Positions 1 through 6,092 of a stretch of DNA of 14,487 bases are shown here, one piece after another. Positions within the stretch are counted from its first letter, which is position 1; every line of letters begins with the position of its first letter. Source of the stretch: JBBTQZ01 sp038065435 (GTDB lineage Bacteria > Patescibacteriota > Minisyncoccia > Phycocordibacterales > WO2-35-19); contig JBBTQZ010000057.1 of the NCBI GenBank assembly GCA_038065435.1, positions 1 to 14,487 on the forward strand. The letters run 5' to 3'. The position numbers and the translations under genes were made by a program. The notes under the pieces are model-generated. The model was not told the DNA's origin. It searched no databases and was given only the letters and a program-made list of their open reading frames with translations.

Positions 1-674
1 TCTGATGTACCACTGAGGGATTTAAATTTCTCGTCATTTTCTAGTACTTTCCCCAAAAGTTCCCACACAGAATCCCCTGCTTTCACTTCCATCTTCAAAA
101 CTGCTGGGTCTTTAAAAACCGTTTCTACGGGTTCTGCTGGTTTTGTCTCAGAAAGCTCTTCTGGATTCGCAGGAGATAAATCTTTTTCTGTCTCTGGCTG
201 TTTCTTCTCTAGATTATTATCTAGAGGCATACCATAACCATCAGCGATAAGGCCAGAAAAAGCACCGGCATTTGATCCATTGGATAAAGGTCTGACTCTC
301 ATACCCAAAGCTGTTCGTCTTTCATCTAGGGTAAGATTGTTTTCTACAGAACCAAAATGTGGAATGCCTCTAGAGAGTTTGGTTATACTGCTATGTGTAC
401 TGTTTGGATTTTCTTGATTATTTTCAGTGTCTAAATCTTGTGCTAAATTATCGAACACCCCAAATTTTAAAGGCCTGTTTAAACCCAAATACCAATCATT
501 CAGATGAGTTTCTACTACCTCCCTCTTTTTTATTTCTGGAGAGGGCCCATCTGTATTTTCAGGCAACAAAGATATTTCATCTCTTTGCCCCCACTCTCTT
601 TGCCTATCGAGACTCCAGTTTTCAAATCCAATCGGGCGATTTTGATTATTTTTATTACTTAGTTGAACATCCAT
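1..674 (-). CDS. Unidentified protein, N-terminal part (runs off the left edge)
   Basis: An uninterrupted leftward frame of 224 codons starts at an ATG at 674 and is still open at position 1, so the C-terminus is missing. The product begins MDVQLSNKNNQNRPIGFENW. It is hydrophilic and rich in Asn, Glu, Ser and Pro, has no signal peptide or membrane helix in the visible part, and looks largely disordered. Near the left edge (about residues 196-217) it enters a more ordered stretch beginning VKAGDSVWELL, which resembles the start of a LysM-like repeat (hydrophobic, then GDS, then W and L); this is a weak resemblance. The start is supported by a good promoter whose predicted transcription start lies at or just before the ATG. 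It is divergent from nusA. I do not recognise the family, and no function is assigned. Confidence 0.7.
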   Translation of the reverse strand, partial: MDVQLSNKNNQNRPIGFENWSLDRQREWGQRDEISLLPENTDGPSPEIKKREVVETHLNDWYLGLNRPLKFGVFDNLAQDLDTENNQENPNSTHSSITKLSRGIPHFGSVENNLTLDERRTALGMRVRPLSNGSNAGAFSGLIADGYGMPLDNNLEKKQPETEKDLSPANPEELSETKPAEPVETVFKDPAVLKMEVKAGDSVWELLGKVLENDEKFKSLSGTS

Positions 675-681
675 AAATCAA

Positions 682-710
682 ATTATAGCTTGCCTGCAAT
701 AAAACAACAA
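682..710 (-). promoter_or_regulatory. Sigma70-type promoter for the leftward gene ending at 1
   Basis: On the minus strand TTGTTG (710-705), a 17-nt spacer and a perfect TATAAT (687-682) lie directly upstream of the ATG at 674. Seven nucleotides after the -10 box falls at about 675, so the transcript is predicted to be leaderless or nearly so. Its -35 box is separated by one base from the -35 box of the nusA promoter. Confidence 0.6.
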
Positions 711-711
711 T

Positions 712-739
712 TTGACAGGGAGAACAGCCTGTGTATAAT
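712..739 (+). promoter_or_regulatory. Sigma70-type promoter for nusA
   Basis: A perfect TTGACA (712-717), a 16-nt spacer and a perfect TATAAT (734-739) give a near-consensus housekeeping promoter. Transcription would start near 746 and leave a leader of about 105 nt before the nusA ATG. The leader contains a terminator-like hairpin (766-788) and a phased TTCGTA repeat (797-846). Confidence 0.75.
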
Positions 740-765
740 AGGAGTTAATACTGAATGATTGATGC

Positions 766-788
766 GTCCGCCTCCCAGCGGATTTTTT
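766..788 (+). terminator. Terminator-like hairpin in the nusA leader (possible attenuator)
   Basis: TCCGC (767-771) pairs with GCGGA (778-782) around a 6-nt loop. A G-U pair (766/783) can extend the stem, and a run of six T follows directly (783-788). The shape is that of a short intrinsic terminator. It lies only about 20 nt after the predicted nusA transcription start and no gene ends there, so it is better placed to stop early transcripts of nusA than to end an upstream gene. Regulation by attenuation is inferred. Confidence 0.5.
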
Positions 789-796
789 CTTTCAAA

Positions 797-846
797 TTCG
801 TATTGAATTTTCGTAGCATTTCGTAATTATTCGCATAATTTTCGTA
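797..846 (+). repeat. Phased TTCGTA repeat in the nusA leader
   Basis: TTCGTA occurs at 797, 810, 820 and 841, with the one-base variant TTCGCA at 830. The spacings are 13, 10, 10 and 11 bp, close to one DNA helical turn. The last copy ends 5 nt before the nusA ATG, so the array fills the space where a ribosome binding site would normally be. It could be a protein binding array on DNA, an RNA feature or a simple repeat. Confidence 0.6.
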
Positions 847-851
847 TCATC

Positions 852-2006
852 ATGTTTGATCTCAAAGTTATAAATTCGGTTTTGGACCAGCTTGAAGAGG
901 AGCGCGGTATCCCAAAAGAAAAAGTGGTGGAGGCCATAGAGCTGGCTCTTGCCACTGCTTATAAGAAAGAGTACGGCAAGCGCGGACAAATAATCCGAGC
1001 TAAGTTTGATATGCATTCCGGTAGCGTGGAAATGGAACAAGTGAAGGTGGTTGTAAGTAAAGACCAGGTTTTTATGGATAAGGAATCTTTGACCGAGGCT
1101 CTCTCTAAAGCAGAAGAGACAGACGACGAGCGAGTCCTTTTTAACCCCGAACATCATATCCTTATAGAAGACGCTCAGAAAATAAAGAAGGGAGCGATAG
1201 CCGGAGATGAAATAATCTTCCCTATAGAATCAAAAGGTGATTATGGTCGTATAGCGAGCCAGACAGCTAAACAAGTTATAATCCAAAAGATCAGAGAGGC
1301 GGAGAGAAGCTCAGTTTTGAAAGAATTCGGGGCAAGAGAAGGAGAGATAATTACCGGTTCAGTCCAAAGAATTGAGAGAGGCAGCATATTTGTAGATGTC
1401 GGACGAGCCGTAGGCATACTTTCATATGAAGAACAGATACCAGGGGAAAGATACAGCCAAGGAGAGCGGGTCAGAGCCTATCTTTATAGAGTAGAAGATG
1501 GGCCAAAAGGAGTGACCCTTCGCCTATCACGCTCTCATCCAAGATTCTTAGTAAAACTCTTCCAGAGCGAAGCCCCAGAGCTTGCGAACAACACTATAGA
1601 AATAAAAGCGGTAGCCAGAGAGGCTGGCAGTAGATCCAAAGTAGCTGTAGCCACCAACGATCCTTATATAGACCCAGTAGGTTCCTTGGTTGGTCAACGC
1701 GGAGTGAGAGTGGCTACGGTCACCAGTGAACTTGGGGGTGAAAAGATAGACATCATAGAGTGGTCAGAGGACTCAAAGACTTTTATTGAAGACGCTCTTG
1801 CCCCAGCTAAAATAGTTTCTGTAGATATAGACGAGGTCAGCCGTCAGGCAAAGGTGGTGGTAGCTGAAGATCAACAATCTCTCGCCATAGGCAAAGGCGG
1901 TCAAAATGTACGCTTAGCAGCCAAGCTCACCGGTTGGCGTATAGACATAAGCTCCGTCAAAGGCGAAGAGCTTGGTAGCGCCGAAGGAGAAACGGCAAGT
2001 GAATAA
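852..2006 (+). CDS. nusA: Transcription termination/antitermination factor NusA
   Basis: NusA binds RNA polymerase and nascent RNA and modulates pausing, termination and antitermination. The 384-residue product has the full basic architecture: an N-terminal polymerase-binding domain (about 1-125, beginning MFDLKVINSVLDQLEEERG), an S1 domain (about 164-232, with GSVQRIERGSIFVDVG), KH1 (about 240-310, with VGQRG at 280-284) and KH2 (about 318-372, with IGKGGQNVRLAAKL from 346). The C-terminal acidic repeats of E. coli NusA (495 residues) are absent, as in shorter forms such as that of B. subtilis. The start matches the family start. No Shine-Dalgarno motif precedes it. It is the first gene of a rightward run and is followed by ppa after 66 nt; the usual neighbour infB is not here. 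NusA often controls its own operon, and the hairpin in its leader would fit that, but this is inference. Confidence 0.97.
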   Translation: MFDLKVINSVLDQLEEERGIPKEKVVEAIELALATAYKKEYGKRGQIIRAKFDMHSGSVEMEQVKVVVSKDQVFMDKESLTEALSKAEETDDERVLFNPEHHILIEDAQKIKKGAIAGDEIIFPIESKGDYGRIASQTAKQVIIQKIREAERSSVLKEFGAREGEIITGSVQRIERGSIFVDVGRAVGILSYEEQIPGERYSQGERVRAYLYRVEDGPKGVTLRLSRSHPRFLVKLFQSEAPELANNTIEIKAVAREAGSRSKVAVATNDPYIDPVGSLVGQRGVRVATVTSELGGEKIDIIEWSEDSKTFIEDALAPAKIVSVDIDEVSRQAKVVVAEDQQSLAIGKGGQNVRLAAKLTGWRIDISSVKGEELGSAEGETASE

Positions 2007-2030
2007 TCTTTTCCTTGCTTTAAGTCTAAA

Positions 2031-2058
2031 AATCCATTATTCTTAATCCATTATTCTT
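2031..2058 (+). repeat. Perfect 14-bp tandem duplication between nusA and ppa
   Basis: AATCCATTATTCTT occurs at 2031-2044 and again at 2045-2058 with no gap, followed by a partial third unit (TATTCTT, 2059-2065). It fills much of the 66-nt spacer and shows no promoter or hairpin. It is probably a slippage product. Confidence 0.75.
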
Positions 2059-2072
2059 TATTCTTAATTCAA

Positions 2073-2597
2073 ATGAATCTATGGCATGAGGTAGAGCCGG
2101 GGACTAAGGAAAAAATGAACGTTATAATAGAGATAGGTAAAGGCTCAAAAAATAAATACGAGGTAGACAAAAAGACTGGCCTTATAGCTTTGGATAGAGC
2201 TTCGCATACGGCTCAGGATTTTCCTTTTGATTACGGTTTTGTACCCCAGAGCCTTTGGCACGACAACGATCCATTGGATGTGATCGTGCTTACCACATTC
2301 CCCCTTTTACCGGGTGTACTTGTGCGGGCTAGACCAATAGCTATAATGCACATGATAGACGGCGGTGAAGGAGATGATAAAATAATAGCAGTACCCTGTG
2401 ATGATCCTCGTTGGGATGCTACCAAAGACCTTGAGGATGTGAACAAACACACCTTGAAAGAAATGGAACATTTCTATTCCACTTACAAAAAGCTTCAAAA
2501 CAAAGAGGTTCAGGTAAATGGATTTGAGGGTAAATCAGAGGCGGAAAAAGCCTTTGAAGAAGGGTTGAGAATTTATAAAAATAAGTTTAATAAATAA
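2073..2597 (+). CDS. ppa: Inorganic pyrophosphatase, family I (soluble)
   Basis: The enzyme hydrolyses pyrophosphate to two phosphates in the cytoplasm and so pulls forward polymerisation and aminoacyl-tRNA reactions. The 174-residue length is normal for the bacterial hexameric type. The family I active site is complete: K28 and E30, R42, Y54, the signature DNDPLD with D64, D66 and D69, then D96, D101 and K103 in the GGEGDDKIIAVP segment, and Y138-K139. These correspond to the catalytic and Mg-binding residues of E. coli Ppa. The ATG at 2073 gives the expected N-terminus (LWHEVEPG). There is no ribosome binding motif. It lies 66 nt after nusA and only 2 nt before the next gene, so all three are probably co-transcribed. 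Confidence 0.97.
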   Translation: MNLWHEVEPGTKEKMNVIIEIGKGSKNKYEVDKKTGLIALDRASHTAQDFPFDYGFVPQSLWHDNDPLDVIVLTTFPLLPGVLVRARPIAIMHMIDGGEGDDKIIAVPCDDPRWDATKDLEDVNKHTLKEMEHFYSTYKKLQNKEVQVNGFEGKSEAEKAFEEGLRIYKNKFNK

Positions 2598-2599
2598 AA

Positions 2600-3223
2600 A
2601 TGAAATCTAAAAAAATAATTTTGATAGGAAGTTTGGTGGCTCTCAGCTTTTTGCCTATTGCTTCTATTGCAGAAGAAACGGCGAATACCAGTACCACTAC
2701 TGTAAGAGAAAAAAGAGAGACTATACGAGACAACATTGAGGAAAGAAGAGAAGGGATCAAAAATTCTATGGAAGAGAGGAGAGAAGCTGTAAAAACTCAA
2801 GTTTTGGAGAGACTCCAAAAATTTGGAGATAAGATGGTAGAAAGATTCAACGCCGCCATAGAAAGATTGGAAACCTTAGCTACAAGAATACAATCTCGCA
2901 TAGACAAGCTTGTTGCCGAAGGCCTAGACATGAGCGAAGCACAAGACAAGCTAGATAAAGCAGAAATAAAGATTACAGAGGCGAAAACAAGTGTAGCGAC
3001 CATAGCTCCCAAAATAACAGAAGTAATAAATGGCGATACAAGAGCTCTTTATCCAGAGCTTAAAGAACTTGTTAAGGATGTGAAGGAAGATATCAAAGAG
3101 GCTCATAAAGCTCTGGTTGAAGTTATAAAAAGCATAAAGCCCGGACAGATGCGATCAGATGAGAAAAAAGCTGAAAACCAAAATAAAAATGAGAATGAAA
3201 ACGAACAAGAAAATACGAATTAA
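2600..3223 (+). CDS. Secreted, highly helical coiled-coil protein, function unknown
   Basis: The 207-residue product has a clear Sec signal peptide: basic MKSKK, a hydrophobic core (6-20) and a likely cleavage site after ASIA (24/25). A Thr/Ser-rich linker (27-35) follows. Residues 37-69 form three consecutive 11-residue units (37-47, 48-58, 59-69) sharing the pattern E-(K/R)-R-E-x-(I/V)-(R/K), a hendecad pattern typical of long coiled coils. The helical, charged character continues to about 185. The tail is disordered and made mostly of Asn, Glu and Lys. There is no cysteine, lipobox or membrane anchor, so the protein is probably released to the outside or held by partners. It begins 2 nt after ppa, suggesting co-transcription, though the link to pyrophosphatase may be only positional. 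I do not recognise a named family. Confidence 0.85.
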   Translation: MKSKKIILIGSLVALSFLPIASIAEETANTSTTTVREKRETIRDNIEERREGIKNSMEERREAVKTQVLERLQKFGDKMVERFNAAIERLETLATRIQSRIDKLVAEGLDMSEAQDKLDKAEIKITEAKTSVATIAPKITEVINGDTRALYPELKELVKDVKEDIKEAHKALVEVIKSIKPGQMRSDEKKAENQNKNENENEQENTN

Positions 3224-3255
3224 ATCCTAAAATTAAAAGATAAAAAAATAAAAAA

Positions 3256-3555
3256 ATGGACAACGTAAATATGAACCAAATGCCTCCGATAGTCTCTGAA
3301 CCCCCAAAGAAAAGTCTACTTCCTATGATAATAGCTGTGGTCATTCTAGCCATCATAATAATCGGCGGACTTTATGTTCTAAAATCAAAAGTCTCGCAAG
3401 AAATTCCTGTCACAGAAACTAAAGACGCGGTGACAGATTCTCTTATGGCCCAAAGTGGCGCAGATGATCTAAACTCTATAGAAAAAGATTTGAATGCTGA
3501 GACTTTTGATAACTTAGACCAAGGCGCGAGTGTTATAGAAGCAGAGTTGCAATAA
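3256..3555 (+). CDS. Small single-pass membrane protein with acidic C-terminal domain
   Basis: The 99-residue protein has a short Pro/Asn/Met-rich N-terminus, two lysines (18-19), one strong transmembrane helix (about 22-42) and an acidic tail of about 55 residues. By the positive-inside rule the signals are mixed (KK before the helix and K43, K45 after it), so orientation is uncertain. The tail contains the phrase DDLNSIEKDLNAETFDNLDQ followed by GASVIEAEL. From memory, similar short phrases occur in small membrane proteins of Parcubacteria, but I cannot verify that here. It follows the secreted coiled-coil gene after 32 nt of A-rich sequence and precedes tig by 33 nt. Together with the previous gene it may be part of the cell envelope. 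The function is unknown. Confidence 0.75.
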   Translation: MDNVNMNQMPPIVSEPPKKSLLPMIIAVVILAIIIIGGLYVLKSKVSQEIPVTETKDAVTDSLMAQSGADDLNSIEKDLNAETFDNLDQGASVIEAELQ

Positions 3556-3588
3556 TTACCCTAATTCTCTAGTGTACACATTCTGACA

Positions 3589-4650
3589 ATGCATTACGAT
3601 GTAAAAGTAAATAGGCTTCCAAAATCGGAAGTAGAGATTTTAGTTTCTCTACCCAAAGAAGAATTGGACAGCGCCTCACAAAAAGCCCTGAAACAATTCT
3701 CCCTAAATCTAGAGATAGATGGTTTTCGCAAAGGCAATGTACCAGAAAACATAGTTCTGCAGAAAATTGGAGAGAGAGCCTTGCTAGAAGAAGCTTCAAA
3801 TATCTGCTTGTCTCTACACTATTCTCTAATTATAGAACAAGAAAAACTAGACACTCTGGGTAGGCCTCAAATATCCGTAACCAAACTAGCCTTTGGTAAC
3901 CCGTTTGAGTTTAAAATCCGTGTAGCTTTGGTGCCGGATTTCAAATTGCCAGATTATAAATCAATCGCAAAGACACAAATCACAAACCAAGAGGCGGAGG
4001 AGCTAAAAGCGAGCGAGAAAGAAGTGGATGATATACTACTCCAGATTCGTAAGAACAAAGCTCACATAGATTGGCACAAAGCAAATGGGGAGACCGACCA
4101 TCACAACCATCAAGAATTGGAGGATGAGAAAAATCTGCCAAAACTAGATGATGAGTTTGCACAACAGGCTGGCAATTTCAAAAATTTAGATGAATTAAAA
4201 GAAAAAATAAAAGAGAATATAATAAATGAGAAAAAAGCTCGGGAGATAGAGAAAAAAAGAGCTAAAATCATAGAGGCTTTGCTAAAAACTGTGTCCATCG
4301 ATCTGCCAGATATATTGGTTGCGAGTGAAACAGAAAAATCTCTGGCTCAATTCAAAGACGATATCGTGCGCATGAGTGGCACATTTGAGGCATACCTGAA
4401 GCATACAAATAAAACTGAGGACGATTTGCGCAGAGATCTGCTGGAGAATAGTGAAAGACGCGCCAAAACCCAGCTCATATTCAACAAAATAGCAGAAGCA
4501 GAAAAAATAGAACCAAATAAAGAAATCTTGGAACAAGAGGTAAAAAATATACTAGAGCATTACAAAGATGCTAGTGAAGAAAATGCCCGTATTTATGTAG
4601 CTACACAACTCATCAATCAAGAAGTGTTGCGGCTGTTAGAGCAACAATAG
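3589..4650 (+). CDS. tig: Trigger factor lacking the PPIase domain
   Basis: Trigger factor is the ribosome-bound chaperone that receives nascent chains at the exit tunnel. The N-terminal ribosome-binding domain (about 1-130) carries the signature loop GFRKGNVP (45-52), which docks on ribosomal protein L23. The C-terminal helical arms start at PKLDDEFAQQAG (about 184-195) and run to the end. The FKBP-type PPIase domain that normally separates these two parts is absent. In its place is a linker of about 20 residues (166-184) with a small His cluster (HHNH, 171-174). At 353 residues it is about 80 shorter than the E. coli protein. The chaperone cradle should still form; prolyl isomerase activity should be missing. 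The ATG at 3589 fits the family start, and no ribosome binding motif is visible. Its 3' end overlaps rsmE, on the other strand, by 38 bp. Confidence 0.93.
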   Translation: MHYDVKVNRLPKSEVEILVSLPKEELDSASQKALKQFSLNLEIDGFRKGNVPENIVLQKIGERALLEEASNICLSLHYSLIIEQEKLDTLGRPQISVTKLAFGNPFEFKIRVALVPDFKLPDYKSIAKTQITNQEAEELKASEKEVDDILLQIRKNKAHIDWHKANGETDHHNHQELEDEKNLPKLDDEFAQQAGNFKNLDELKEKIKENIINEKKAREIEKKRAKIIEALLKTVSIDLPDILVASETEKSLAQFKDDIVRMSGTFEAYLKHTNKTEDDLRRDLLENSERRAKTQLIFNKIAEAEKIEPNKEILEQEVKNILEHYKDASEENARIYVATQLINQEVLRLLEQQ

Positions 4651-5329
4651 CTGCAGTTTCGGCTCTTAACGTTAGTCTACCCAGACTTAATATTTCAATC
4701 TTTAAATCTTTAAATCTTTCAATTTCCTTAGGAGACCAGCCCCCTTCAGGACCGATAAATAAAGAAGCGGGATTAGTATTATGTATTATGGGACATGGAA
4801 AAGGTTCACCCGAAAAATCAAAAACGATTACGTCCTGTCCTGCTACCTTAACCCATTCCCCTAATTCCATAACCCCTACAAGCTCTGGTACATCCGCCCT
4901 CCCACACTGTTCGCTCGCTTCTATAGCAATTCTGCGAGCCCTTTCAATGTTAAATCCTTTTTTTTCACTTCGCTCGGACACAATTGGCACTATTTTAGAA
5001 ACTCCAAGTTCGGTCGCTTTCTCCACCACCCATTCCATTTTATCTTTCTTTATAAGCGATTGATAAAGAGTAATTTCTCGCCCCAAGCCCGTAGAAGAAT
5101 CTTTCGGTATAATCCCCCGCCTTTCCCTCACCAACCTCACTTCAGAAACTTGATTGTTCAATTTTTCAATTACTGCATCGTATTCTTGCCCACTACCGTC
5201 AAAAAGTACAACTTCACTCCCCACATTATATCTAAAAACATCTCGCCATTGATGAATAAGCCTCTCATCTTTTATGAGCATTTTAGTTTTATCTATTTTA
5301 GAGTCCGTAAAAAACCTATGCAAACGCAT
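4613..5329 (-). CDS. rsmE: 16S rRNA m3U1498 methyltransferase RsmE
   Basis: RsmE transfers a methyl group from S-adenosylmethionine to N3 of U1498 of 16S rRNA (E. coli numbering) in the assembled small subunit. The 238-residue product begins with the family signature MRLHRFF, which fixes the start. It has the N-terminal PUA-like RNA-binding domain (about 1-75) and the C-terminal SPOUT trefoil-knot domain. Diagnostic blocks are EKATELGVSKIVP, ASEQCGRADVPE, GPEGGWSPKEIERF (from 193) and LGRLTLRAETA (216-226); the last two form the SAM-binding knot. Length is normal. The gene is divergent from clpP, with 23 bp between start codons, and its stop lies inside the end of tig. There is no Shine-Dalgarno motif. 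A 14-bp palindrome covers its start codon. Confidence 0.97.
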   Translation of the reverse strand: MRLHRFFTDSKIDKTKMLIKDERLIHQWRDVFRYNVGSEVVLFDGSGQEYDAVIEKLNNQVSEVRLVRERRGIIPKDSSTGLGREITLYQSLIKKDKMEWVVEKATELGVSKIVPIVSERSEKKGFNIERARRIAIEASEQCGRADVPELVGVMELGEWVKVAGQDVIVFDFSGEPFPCPIIHNTNPASLFIGPEGGWSPKEIERFKDLKIEILSLGRLTLRAETAAIVALTAATLLD

Positions 5330-5339
5330 AATATTATGC
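5326..5339. promoter_or_regulatory. Perfect 14-bp palindrome between rsmE and clpP
   Basis: GCATAATATTATGC reads the same on both strands. It includes the rsmE start codon (5327-5329) and ends 13 bp before the clpP ATG. It presents CATAAT, a fair -10 box, on both strands. It could be an operator or part of a clpP promoter, but no convincing -35 box stands at the right distance in either direction. Confidence 0.4.
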
Positions 5340-5352
5340 TAACATATTGCGC

Positions 5353-5928
5353 ATGACTATTTTAGTCCCTACAGTTATAGAGAAAACCCATCAGGGCGAG
5401 AGAGCCTATGATATATATTCGCGCCTGTTAAAAGAGAGGATTATTTTTATTGGTGGCCCCATAGATGACATGGTAGCCAATATTACCATTGCCCAATTGC
5501 TTTTCTTGCAGTCTGAGGACAACAAAAAAGATATTTCGCTCTACATCAATTCGCCCGGTGGCTACATCCACTCCGGCCTGGCCATCTTAGACACCATGAA
5601 CTTCGTCAAGCCCGATATCCAGACTATCTGTGTCGGCATCGCTGCCTCTATGGCTTCCGTTCTGCTTTCAGCTGGCGCCAAAGGCAAGCGCTTCATGCTC
5701 CCAAATTCGGAAGTGATGATCCATCAGCCACACGGCGGTAGCGAAGGCCAAGCGGCTGATATAGAGATCAGCGCCAAACACATCTTGAAACAACGCGATC
5801 TTTTGAACAAAATATTAGCCAAAAATACTGGTCAGCCACTCGCTAAGGTAGAGAAGGATGTAGACCGCGACTTCTTTATGACTGCGGAGGAAGCCAAAAA
5901 ATACGGCATTGTAGACAAAATTCTCTAA
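5353..5928 (+). CDS. clpP: ATP-dependent Clp protease proteolytic subunit
   Basis: ClpP forms the tetradecameric serine protease chamber that degrades proteins unfolded by ClpX or ClpC. Starting at the ATG at 5353 it has 191 residues; a TTG two codons upstream (5347) is also in frame but less likely. The catalytic triad is complete: S99 in GIAASMASV, H124 in MIHQPHGG and D173 in DVDRDFF. The N-terminal axial-loop segment (VPTVIEKTHQGERAYDIYSRL) and the oligomerisation region are typical, and there is no long propeptide. clpX is not adjacent. The central part of the gene (about 5530-5790) is richer in G+C and uses ATC for Ile almost throughout, whereas the flanking genes prefer ATA. That may reflect high expression or a different origin for this segment. 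No ribosome binding motif is visible. Confidence 0.97.
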   Translation: MTILVPTVIEKTHQGERAYDIYSRLLKERIIFIGGPIDDMVANITIAQLLFLQSEDNKKDISLYINSPGGYIHSGLAILDTMNFVKPDIQTICVGIAASMASVLLSAGAKGKRFMLPNSEVMIHQPHGGSEGQAADIEISAKHILKQRDLLNKILAKNTGQPLAKVEKDVDRDFFMTAEEAKKYGIVDKIL

Positions 5929-5940
5929 TTAGTTTATACT
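5912..5940 (+). promoter_or_regulatory. Sigma70-type promoter for rny
   Basis: TAGACA (5912-5917, five of six consensus bases), a 17-nt spacer and TATACT (5935-5940, five of six) lie over the last codons of clpP and just beyond. Transcription would start near 5947, giving rny a leader of about 145 nt. rny can therefore be expressed separately from clpP. Confidence 0.6.
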
Positions 5941-5941
5941 C

Positions 5942-6092
5942 TGGGTATTACAATTAAATTCAAACGATTTACTTCCAGAAAAGCTCGTTTTTGAGATAAA
6001 AATCCATGAAGATACCCATATTTCTTATGATTTCAACAAAATCCGTCAAAAACACCCAGAAACACTCCTGGGAGAAAATCGCCCATTAAAAC
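5942..6092 (+). promoter_or_regulatory. Structured 5' leader of rny
   Basis: The leader holds several nested inverted repeats: TGGGTAT (5942-5948) with ATACCCA (6012-6018); AAACGA (5962-5967) with TCGTTT (5985-5990); and, closer to the gene, CCCAG (6055-6059) with CTGGG (6068-6072) around an 8-nt loop. None is followed by a T run, so they are not terminators. RNase E in E. coli controls its own mRNA through a structured leader; a similar self-control of RNase Y is conceivable here but is inference only. Confidence 0.35.

Noticed and set aside
395..676. A rightward open frame of 93 codons
   Set aside because: It lies opposite a longer uninterrupted leftward frame with a good promoter, and its product has an unnatural composition; it is a shadow.
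4697..4720. Short tandem TCTTTAAA units
   Set aside because: They encode part of RsmE (ERFKDLKIEIL) and reflect Lys/Phe/Leu codons in AT-rich DNA.
6006..6089. A 27-codon ATG-started frame ending 3 nt before rny
   Set aside because: It is too short and has no recognisable sequence or ribosome binding motif; a leader peptide cannot be excluded but is not supported.
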